Assembly (NCBI RefSeq): GCF_918797505.1
Contig: NC_092795.1
Coordinates: forward strand, 59,184,916-59,248,915
DNA: 64,000 nucleotides
Source: Bemisia tabaci
Lineage: Eukaryota > Arthropoda > Insecta > Hemiptera > Aleyrodidae
Direction of reading: 5' to 3'
The notes beneath the pieces were generated by a model that saw only the letters and a program-made list of their open reading frames with translations, was not told where the DNA came from and did not search any database. The position numbers were made by a program, and so were the translations under genes. Positions 10,341 through 20,800 of the stretch are shown piece by piece. Numbering within the stretch: position 1 is the first letter of the stretch; every line of letters begins with the position of its first letter.

Positions 10341-10544
10341 ACACTGAAAAAAAGTGAAGTTGATTCAATATTCTGGATGTGAAAAAAGCGTGCGAGGACT
10401 TACAAAATGCTGAATTACCCGCTGTTACTTTAGCAATGCCAAGATGTAAAACTAACTGCTGTGGTGGGTAATTTAGCATTTTATAAGTCCTCACACACTT
10501 TCTTTACATCCAGAATGTTAAATCAACATCCTTTTTTCCGGTGT
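10341..10544. repeat. Palindromic MITE with ACACTGAAAAA ends
   Basis: Arms of about 95 bp: ACACTGAAAAAAAGTGAAG, GATTCAATATTCTGGATGTG, GCGTGCGAGGACTTACAAAA, GCTGAATTACCC, mirrored to the right-hand TTTTTTCCGGTGT. The loop is short, near 10430-10455. Confidence 0.85.
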
Positions 10545-10648
10545 GGTGAAAGTTTCTCATTTATTGATGGTATAGTTGCTTCTACAATTGTCCTCATAAA
10601 GCAGCGTGACATTAAGGGGATGTCCACCGAGCACTCGAACATCTCGTC

Positions 10649-10813
10649 CAGTGGCGTGGCGTGAATTGCGATGTATCGATTGTTATGCCATTTAAACCTA
10701 TAGAAAAGGATCGATAAACAGGGTGTTCGCAGCGAACACCTTAATAATCGATTCTTAATCATAGGTTTAAATGGCATAATAATCGATACATCGCAATTCA
10801 CGCCACGCTACTG
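10649..10813. mobile_element. hAT-type palindromic MITE, family E, copy 1
   Basis: Flanked by an exact 8-bp target duplication ATCTCGTC (10641-10648 and 10814-10821). Tips are CAGTGGCGTGGCGTGAATTG and the complement ending CGCTACTG. The interior is a near-complete palindrome through TGCGATGTATCGATTGTTAT and GCCATTTAAACCTA. CAGTGGCG tips with 8-bp duplications fit the hAT superfamily. Confidence 0.9.
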
Positions 10814-10821
10814 ATCTCGTC

Positions 10822-12048
10822 ACCTTCCGGGCGAAGGAACGGAACTCTACTCCAAGGCTGCGAGATTGACTCGAAGAATTCAATTTTTAGCAAGAGTTTA
10901 TATTCATTTTTTGTCCAAAATGTGTCTAAGTTTTTCTCAAGATCAGACGAAAGTTCGGTGAAAGTTTCAGTTGGAAATGCCTAAGATTCTCGTGATAAAA
11001 ATATTGCATTGCATTGGGTACTTGAATTGTCAGTGTGGGGTTTCTAAAATGAATTGTTTCTGGACGTGGCCGCTTTTGATTTGGTGATCCCTTTGGGTCG
11101 CCGAGTGCGAGAGTGGGGTCCAAACACGAGATAAATCACAGACAAAACATTGCATTTTTTTCACCCTCGAAATACTTCCCGCTCAGAATTTTTTATGATC
11201 ATGTGTTTTATCAGAAACTATACTTAAGTATGCCAAGAGAAACACCGAGAAGCCAGGAAAAAGTCGGAGATTTATATGTTGAAAATACCTGAAAATTCAG
11301 GGAATCTTTGAATCCACGAAAACTGCAAACAGCGATATGTACACAATATAGGTTCTGATTCCACTCGTTTTTGCCTGTAACGGTCCCGTATATTGCACTG
11401 TTTGGCAACACTGTCATGTGCAGGAGATAGTTAATGATTAATAGAATACGATTCTTAAACATTTCCATAAATACTTTAAATGAAAATATACAGATGAAAG
11501 TGATGTGTGATTGCCTGTAAAGTCAGGAGAGTAATAAATTGCCGCAAGAATACTCTCCATTTTATTTGTATATTTATTATTAATTTACCTATTTCTTTTT
11601 TTCAATTTGATTAAATACACAAACCGTCCTTTCTTGGGCAACGTCGATGTATGAATGCAATGAGTGACAAATTTCGTTTTCACGAGCCGAAAAATTTGAA
11701 GGTGCTTCGGCTTTTTCAATGGCTAGGTCTGGAAGCAACTATTCGTGTTCTTGGGATGTCCGTGTTGCATACTCAAAAATTGCAGGCGCTCTGGTTTTCT
11801 TATGAACAACGTATCGTACACGATTGTTGGTTCTCAAGGTGGATTTTCTCCGTGCATACATCTTCGTATTCACCATGAAATCCTTGGAGTTCGAATGCGC
11901 ACCACAGAAAGCGTTGCAAGATGGTGCAGATCGCGGATGGGTGGTTTCACAATAACTGGAATAGTTTTGTCGCCGTAACACACAACACATTTTAGGTCAT
12001 ATTTTTACTAGTAATGATAATCAATCGATTTTTTTCGCATCAATCTTC
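10822..12048. other. AT-rich intergenic DNA with one inverted repeat arm
   Basis: No gene recognised. The segment about 11375-11465 (GGCAACACTGTC..AATAGAATACGATT) recurs inverted at about 12300-12400 (AATCGTATCCTATTAATTAT, then AGTTGCCAAA), so it is one arm of a larger decayed inverted-repeat element. Confidence 0.45.
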
Positions 12049-12246
12049 AAAGGGTTACGTATTATATCGATTTCTAACGATTTATTGCTCTACTTCTTAA
12101 TTAATAATATGTAAAATGCCGAAAATGTGCTGTCTGTACGCGGTAAAGAGTCAGCGTAACAGACAGCACATTTTCGGTCATTTATATATTAAAATTGAAA
12201 GTAGAGCGATAAATCTTTGAAAAGCGTTATGCCTCGTAACCCTTTC
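12049..12246. repeat. Palindromic MITE around a CCGAAAATGTGCTGTCTG core
   Basis: The left arm, AAAGGGTTACG, GATTTATTGCTCTACTT and CCGAAAATGTGCTGTCTG, is mirrored by CAGACAGCACATTTTCGG, AGTAGAGCGATAAATC and CGTAACCCTTT. The loop is about 20 bp. It lies between the arms of the larger inverted repeat described just upstream. Confidence 0.8.
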
Positions 12247-12420
12247 TTTGTCGGACTTTAAGTATTGGCTTCTTCTGAATCTTCTCATTCAATTTACTTA
12301 GAAAAAAATAAAAATCGTATCCTATTAATTATTCAATATCTCCCGTATGTAGCAAAGTTGCCAAATTATGGAATCCCACTGTTAGCACTATTACCTTTAA
12401 TTTATGGGACTAGTATTCAG

Positions 12421-12462
12421 TACTCGTTTTTGCCAGTACCAGTACTGGCAAAAACGAGCAAA
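12421..12462. repeat. Short hairpin
   Basis: TACTCGTTTTTGCCAGTAC is followed at once by its inverse, CAGTACTGGCAAAAACGAG: an 18-19 bp stem with almost no loop. Confidence 0.75.
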
Positions 12463-13612
12463 AAATCGCGACCTTGTTGGAATCATCCTAGTTTGTGATG
12501 ATCAAAGATGTTTCAGAATGCACAAAAGAAAAGAAATTCTTTAATTGCTTTTTCTTTTCTAGTGGTTTTCATTGAATACTTATAATTCTACCGGAAAATT
12601 TGTAATCTTCTCATTTAATCAAACAATAAAAGAAAGAAAAAACTAATTGTTTCTTAGCAAGGACAGTGCCTGATTAATATACTGCATGAAACATGAGCTT
12701 ATATGAGAAAGCACTATACATGCTACATGTAAACTGGAAGCATGCGGGTAAATTAGAGAAGCCAATTTTGCAAAGAGCTTCCACTATAGATGGTATTTTC
12801 TCGCATGAAGGTGTCCAATGTCACTTCAAAGATTCAAAAAAATATAATTTACACCCACAGATGAAGTTGGGAATTTCCTGCCGCAAGGGCCCAGAGGAAG
12901 CAATAGCACACAGACAGTCAGAGAAAGTTGGGAAAAGTCTAGCCCCACTCAAGGAAAAGCATAAGATACATCTAAATCAGAATCCACCCTCCTCTTGTTT
13001 CAACGCCTATATTCTGAATGTTGTTTTCTCTGTGATTATGATGCCAAATGAATGATAATTTTGCACTGTACTGACTAGCACCCAAGAGAAAACTTGCTCT
13101 TAATACATCCTTCACTCTCAACTCTTCACACTTGTAGTATTCGGTAAGATTTTACTATGTGCCATCAGTTCTTTGATTGAGGAAAAAATAGCTTATAACT
13201 GATGTCCTCAACAGTTATTGACCACGATCTAGTCATGCCTACATATGGAAAGAGGTACGTTGGACGTACAGAATAACTTAAAACTGAAATGCCTTGAATT
13301 AGTAGGAAATTCAAATAAGTACAGCTTTGGCCAAATAACTGCTGTACTCAATTACAATTACATTCATAGTTTTATTTTAATATGAGCTTAAGTCATTCTT
13401 CTCAGAATGATAGATTAATTTGTAAATATTAGGTAGAATAATTTGAGAGGTAAGTGTTACCAATGTACAAACCGAGGAGTGTAATAAATACAATCACCTG
13501 TTTCGACTGTTAAACTCTTGTTTCTTTCTCCTGTTCTCCCTCAAGTGTTACAATAAATCCTCGGGTGTAACGATCCTGTACAAGTATTATTTTCCCTGAT
13601 AAATGCAAATCT
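12463..13612. other. Intergenic, no gene recognised
   Basis: AT-rich. One 120-codon frame starts at 12693 (plus), but its composition is simple and Lys/His-rich and it has no recognisable domain. I treat it as chance or an unrecognised UTR. Confidence 0.4.
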
Positions 13613-13831
13613 ACATGGAAAAAAATTATATTGCTGATTAGATTTAACAATTTTGTAGTTACAAAGAGTGTCCGACATGTTTCAATGTAGATTTAACAAT
13701 AAAAAATGCTAATTTAACCACAGGAGTGATTAAATTAAGCTTTTCACTATTGTAAAATGTAAATTTGAAACATGTCAGACATACTTTTTAACAATTGAAT
13801 TGTTAAATCAGCAATCAAATTTTTTCCGTGT
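13613..13831. repeat. MITE family F, copy 1
   Basis: Left ACATGGAAAAAAATTATATT and TGCTGATT.AGATTTAACAATT; right is the complement, TTGTTAAATCAGCAATC then TTTTTTCCGTGT. Inner arms contain GACATGTTTCAATGTAGATT and AATGCTAATTTAACCAC, inverted across a short centre. Related to 44675-44902 and 63852 onward. Confidence 0.85.
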
Positions 13832-14789
13832 AATTGAATACAATCTTGCATTACAAAAGAGTACTAATCTTCTATTACATTGTCCTACAGGGTATCGGGA
13901 AGAATGAATAAATAAATACAAAGGAAAGATCGTCTGCAAAAAATAAACAAATAATATTCTAGAAGTCTTATGATAAACATTTTTGAGCGTTGGATCAATA
14001 TTCAACAATTACTTTTTACAATTTCAATTTTGACACAAAATTCTTTGGTTACATTTGATAATTTTGAGTATTACACGAATATTAATAGAAAAAAGAATAT
14101 TGTTACTGAGACTATAATATTTATTGGCTTTTTTTATAATGAAGGTAACTCATGGTAATTGATTAAATTTCACCCTATGCATCTATCTGAACTTCTCAAA
14201 ATTATAAAGAAAAAAAAACAATGTAAAGGAGAAATTTTTTTAAGAAAAACTTGCCCCCCTCCAAACTGTAAATATACTTGGAGAGGAAACTGCTGGAAGA
14301 TTATTCCATTCACAGGGAATCGTATCACAATTCACAAATTTTCAGGAGTCATGTATCACAGAAAAATAGCGCTTTCTTGACGAAATTTTCAAGTCACTTT
14401 TAATGGTTTTAGAGGGAATACTGGCGAGCACATTTCCGGAATTTGCAGCACACCACTATGATCAAAAGGCCCGGGCTGGATTTTCGATTTTTTTACTTTG
14501 GTCTATCATTAATTTTCTGACCGGAAAGTTTGAAAGTAAGTAATAGCTTCTTTTTTTTCATCATATGTAAAAAAGCTAAAGAGCACAAAATTTTATAAAA
14601 AGATAATCTTTTCCAAAATGTGCTATCTTGTTGCTGTTGTTTGCCACTGGGATGCAACCTTCTTAATCCCTCTATAAATTGAGCCCTAATTAAGAGTAAT
14701 AGGAAAACCATTTTTCCAATATTTTTTAGTATTTTTAAAGGAATGTTCCAGTAGAAAGTGATACTTCATGGTAGTAAACTGCGAGTTCT
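13832..14789 (-). other. Downstream region / probable 3' UTR of the ALDH gene
   Basis: AT-rich sequence following the ALDH stop on the minus strand. A minus-strand AATAAA lies at 14120-14125 and is a plausible poly(A) signal, which would give a 3' UTR of about 0.65-0.7 kb. No other feature is seen. Confidence 0.4.
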
Positions 14790-14853
14790 TCATGATGGCA
14801 CCTTCATTGTTACAGTTTTGATTTCAACGTAGGCATCAATGCCATCCTCTCCT
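14790..14853 (-). CDS. Aldh: ALDH last exon
   Basis: Acceptor GGTTTTTCAG. The first base completes Leu, then [20 protein letters not shown] and TGA (14792-14790). This is the C-terminal strand that packs in the oligomerisation domain in known ALDH structures. Confidence 0.92.
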
Positions 14854-17800
14854 CTGAAAAACCAAAAAGTTAATCACAGGTAAATAAATATTCAACAATG
14901 ACTACCAGCAGCCAAGCCAAAGATAAGCCAGCCAAGCCATTTCACCATTAGACAGTGAAACTCTCAAATCATGTATCTCATTTGTGGGGTTTTAAAATCT
15001 CCCCTCTCATTTTATTTTCTTCAAATCAACAAGATTCCTTGAAATTTTCATGGAGCTATCTCCGCACAGAGAGGAAAAATCATGAAAGTTTTAAACAATT
15101 GGCGTTGCATTGTTTTCAATTTAAAAAATAAAGTTTGACAGGAAGTCTGAAATGTTGCAAACCGAGATGCGTGGTTTTGAAGTTCTACTGTCGAATTGGC
15201 ATTCTTTGAGAAAGGATGTGTCTTGAGATAATTTAAGCTAATTAGCTGTACAATCTTTTACATGAATTCATCTATGGGCATGTATTCTGAATGTTTTATG
15301 AGAGACTAACCATATAAGGGAACTTTAAAGACGTATTTCACCATCAATCTTTTCTCTTCCTCAAAGATTAGATGGTTGTGACAATCATGTAGGTACTAAT
15401 GTAGGTATGCATGAGCCAAGAAGTTCCAAAAAACATCTTGGAACTTCTTGGCTTTGATTTCCTGGCAAAATGGTGTGGACCCAGCACCATTTCTCCACCA
15501 ATATAGATATGTGTAGCACAACAATTTCAGAGGTTGACTGAAATGTGCATTACAACAGAAGGTGAAACTGAGAGACAATCTAACGAGTAGTTGATTTCAA
15601 ATTAAACCAAAAATAAACTTACAGTTCTCTTCCTTGACCAGAGAGTTTGAAACCACCAAATGGAGCTTGAGGGACGACAGCATCGTAGCAATTAATCCTG
15701 TCAACACAAAAGAATATTATTAATGTTCGCTGCCTTTATCTTTCCTTCATGTCCATATCTATGTCCATATTTATGCATTTCATGGAAAACCAATTTGAGA
15801 GATGCTGAACAGAGATTTGCACATATTTTTCATTACATTCATCATCAAAAGTTCCTAAATATTTCTAATGAGAAGATCTACTAAAATGTATAGAATTCAG
15901 ATAAACCACAGAAAATGACATTTTTTACTGGAAATAATTGTGAATCATGCAAAAATCTCTTCAGCTATACCCCTAGGTGAGGCAAGCACATTAAAGTAGC
16001 CAGCCTCAATTATGTATATGAGAGAGGTATGGAGTACTTCTAAGAAATACCAATGACCAATACTCTTACATCATTTTGGCTGTAGACGCAAATTAGAGAA
16101 TTTCTGAAAATCTTTTAAAAGCTGAACTTGTTTTTATCATCCCAGGTCAAAAATTATTGACTCCAATACATAGTTGACTTCATTACAAAGTTCACCTATC
16201 ACTGTTTACTTGATTTTAAAAGCTTCGGTAGGCAAAGACTTTCAAGAAATAATTCTTAGAGGCTGAAGTGCAAATTACCAAACTGAGCCGGACTGAATTG
16301 ACTGGGCAAACTTCATTGCTTTATTGATATCTTTAGTGAGAACACCAGATGCCAAGCCATAGTTGGTCCGGTTAGCACGCTCGATTACTTCTTCCATGGT
16401 TTTGAATTTGAAGATAGACTGCACAGGTCCAAAAATCTACATGCAAAGACAAAAATTGACAAAATGGGTGAAAAAGTAAAGGTCCTGGACAATGATGCAT
16501 GGTGCTAGGTTTGAAATTAAATAGAGTGACACTTTCCAACACAGTGTCATGTCTTCAAACTTTAAATACCTCCAAAAATTAGTCTGAATGAAATGAAATG
16601 ATCCTTGAAATAGCTAAGGGGAAAAAAATGTTGGTACCTACAGTTCCAGCAAGTAATACATTTTTAAACTCTTGAATTTCTTACTCGATACCTTAATTTC
16701 TTTCTTTCTTTTCATTCAGTCCTGATAGACCAATCAGATAATGCAGACAGCATTTATTAAGAATTTCATCAACTTCTGTTCAATCAATTAATGAGCGTTT
16801 TGAACCCTTCAAGTCGAGAATAATCATAATCACATTATAAATGTGTTGTCTATGTACAAATTGTACTTCAATCATTACAAAGCACAACGGACAGCTTCAT
16901 ACCTCCTCTCTGGCTATCCTCATGGTGTCGGTCACATTGGAAAAGACGGTGGGCTGGACGAAATAGCCTTCATTCCCATGGACACCACCTCCAGCTTCAA
17001 GTTTTGCTCCCTCTCGTTTCCCGGATTCAATCATGTTGAGCACCTTGTTGAACATCTCATGGTCAATCTGAAAGTTTAATTACAAAGCTCACAAGTGAAG
17101 TTTTTGTCACATGAGAAACCATTTCGAAGTGAAGAAATTTGAGTACTGTCATACATAAACTGATTAATTGAATTCACGAAAAGTATTGATCTGACGAACC
17201 TATAACCTGTCGTGGGCCTTGGCTTTTACTGTGAGGAGCTTAAGGTTGGCATTGATCGATTTTTTGGATGTTCTAGTGAAGGGGCTTTGATCAAGCATAT
17301 ACAGTTCAGATACAAGTCTATAATGTATTGAGTCAAGTGACTAGAACCACTTAAATTCCCTGTAGCATCAAAAAAAAAGATGTCTGTTCAAATTTTAAAA
17401 TCTTAATGTTGAAGTCTCCAGTTTCTAATCATAGAATATTTCTCCTAGGACTATTTCTTCCTGCATAGGGCAGGTAAGTATTTAACATAAGTTTTAAGTT
17501 TTCTGGCGCGAGTATCTTGAGCTCCAACGGATAACTCACCCTGGCCAGTGACTCATAACCCAGTCTTTGCAAGCCGAAGAAAAACTCAAGTATGTAATAA
17601 TTGTATAAGAATCCTGCATAAAGCTTGCCTCATGATTCTAAACCTATAACGGTCGATGTGGGTACGGGCCAAAAGGGCACTCTACTCTCAACTACCACTC
17701 TCCTTTGGGGCGATCTTGCCTCCACCAGTCAGTTTTAGAGCTCTGACGACTCGTATAAAGGAAGAAATCTTACCACCTATGGGGATCGACGATGCAGATA

Positions 17801-20800
17801 GATGACAAGATATTGATGATGATATTCGGACTTTAATAATTTTGCTTAGTGACTGACAATTCGCTACAACACTCTACAACTCGCTACAATACTCTACAAC
17901 TCCAAACAACTCAACTCTACTGGTAAACAAGGGGGGGAGGGTTCTCGTCAGGGCGAGGGGGGGGCACTTCGGACCAACAGTTCAGGAAGTGGAGCAAACG
18001 CTTCTAAAGGACTGACTCATGGTTGCTTGGGGTCGGTGCTTCGCGGTCGGGCTTTGCCAAAAAGCCCTTACTCCCAATTTTCTCATATCCGCTGAACTTT
18101 GCTGACGAATTCCGTGTTTCAGCGAAGTGATGTCATTAGGTGGCAAGTCGCCCCGAAAACCGCGGCGTTTTTCATGGGAGTCCGCTGGTTCCCGGAGCGA
18201 CTTAGCACCAACGCTGGGTTCACTGAGCTGATGTTTATAGTTGATCCGCCATTGTCTCCTGCTCAAGTCGAAACCCCAGAATCCGCGGGCTTTTCGCTGT
18301 GTGCGCAGAAAGATGCCACCGCGAGGCCGAAAACCAGGATACGAACTCTGCCGGATTTCGGCCTGCCCGTTATAAAACCACATAAAATTTAAAAATCCTT
18401 TCTTATTGTCTTCTGACGCTTACTGTGAAGGTTTTCCTCTTTGCAATATAAGATTTTCTAATATATTTCAATGAAATTATCCACTTCCGACTACAATGAT
18501 AATATTGATTTTCTCCCCACTCCCTGATACATTTCATTCTTTTTAATCTTGGGTCTTTGATTAAGCGCTTAGTACTTGTAAAGCGCTAGGAAGAGGATAC
18601 AAAAAGGCAAACTCTCAATCTTGCAGACTAAACATATAACATATCAACAAAGAAATGGATCCAGAATTAAAATAAATGGAAAAAAATCCAATGGCAACAG
18701 TAGGAGGGGCCTAAGGAATTTTGAACATAGAATAGTGATTTAAAAACTTCAGTATTGACCAGAACCTACCTGAGGCCCTTGCTGAATGCCCTGTTCAAAA
18801 GGATCTCCAACTTTCCGACTGGTGGCTTTGGCCGCAGCTTTCTTCACAAACTCATCATAAATATTTTCTTGGACAAAGGTCCTTGAGCCAGCACAGCAAT
18901 TCTGACCATGATTTGCAAAAATAGCATTGTGTGCAATCTCTACGGCTTCGTCCACTGTAAAAAAAGAGAAAATCCCCATTGAGATATTGTAACAAATTCC
19001 ATGTATATCCCAAGTAGTAAAGTTTATTTTTTCCTCTAAATCAAAACCTTTGTGAGGATAATTCCTTTAAAAAAAATTTCCTTCTTTTTAAAAATGAACA
19101 GTAAAAATAATTGATTGCGACTTGGTCCAGAAGTTACATCAAGAGGATTCATAATCTGACAGAGGATAACCGATATTGTTACTTTTAAAAAGGCAAAAAT
19201 TCCTCGCAGTTAATAATTTGAAGAAGAAAAACACATTATGTACATAATAAAAGCGGTCATTTTCAAAAATACTTAAATGCCAATTATTAAAACACAAGAA
19301 AAACAGTAGAAACTGTATTAACCAACCCGTTTTAAATTGCAGCTTCGATAAAAATACGATTATCGTTTCAGCATTTTAGAGCTCTTTTACTATTTCTTCT
19401 TCCCAAGCACATCAGGGAAGGTGATGGGAACAAATGGACGTATTTCTATCAAACGGAACTTATAAGTGCATTGTGACGTGAGCCCTATAATGCATATATT
19501 CCTATGGGTATCAGGACTCATGTCTTAATGCACATAGTTCCGTTTGATAGAAATACATCCAAATTATTGAAACTAAAAGTGTATTTAATTAATAATGAAT
19601 TCTACTCTGTAGACGATTTCTTCGATCACGATGTAACAAATTAATGCATAGTGACTTAGATGTAATATTGTTAACATAAGATTTAAGTATCAAATTTATG
19701 TTAATGTGACGTGTACGATAACTGCCTGTGTCTATGTACAAAAAGTTGCAAACTAAATAAATAAAAATATTTAGGGTGAAAATTTCAGGTTGATTAAAAT
19801 GGTTATTATAAAATAAGGGAGCTTTTTCCGCACAAGTCACGTAATTAAAATGTTTTAAAATGGTTATTACCGTTTTTCTTATGGTTTCATTTCTAGGGCT
19901 TAAGTCTTTTTGAGAATGATCAACTCACTTGGACCAATTAAAGCTTCAAAAGAAAAAAGAAACTCAATAAATTGGAAAAAGCAAAAGATTTGGAGAAATA
20001 CAGTATCAACTACTTGCTAATTCATTTCGTTTTTTCCTTGATGTAAAATTTCCAAAAATTGAAAAGAGCCCTTCTTTTAATCCTGGCAGAAAATTATATT
20101 GGAAGTTACAGATTCTCACTTCAGAGAAAATTGATCCAAAGGAGAGGGTCAAAGATTAATTTGCAACAAAAATATACTCACCATCTGCATCATCAAAAAT
20201 TACTAACGGGCTTTTTCCACCCAATTCTAGTGAGACTCGCTTTAAATTGGTTTTTGCTGCTGTTTCCATAATTAAATGACCAACCTAAAACAGAGGAAAA
20301 CAAACAGTAAAAATTGTTACTGATACTTAGCGGAATTAAACGAATCTTTCTTGAAAACTTGTTCTCATATCTTTCGCTTTAAATCTCACAAATAACTGAA
20401 AGATAGTAGAGCTGGCAATCTAAACAACGTATACTTGAGAGCGGTCTTAGATCTTCTCTCAACTTCATGAGGTGTATCTGTAACTCTAAAGAACACTGGA
20501 TATAAAACTGGAAAAAAAACTTTCCAAAAATAGTATTTAAAAATTTTAGCTCTTACTACTTTTCCAAACCGAGGATAGTAAAAAAATTTTCATAAAAGTT
20601 TCCAAGAATATTTTCAGACGGTGAAATCACGCAAACTTAGATAGATTAAAAACACTTTTTTTACACTTTCTGTCAGATTAAAAGTAGCAAGAAACATTAT
20701 CGAAATAAATACTTCCTCCTCGTATTTTCTGGGGCTACATTTTTTTGGGGGGAGGGGAGTATCTAAATATCAGAAAATCTTAAATCAAGTTTTTTTTCTT

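Noticed and set aside
12693..13055. 120-codon plus-strand frame as a gene
   Set aside because: Simple Lys/His/Ser composition, AT-rich, no domain, and no coding-like third-position bias as seen in neto.
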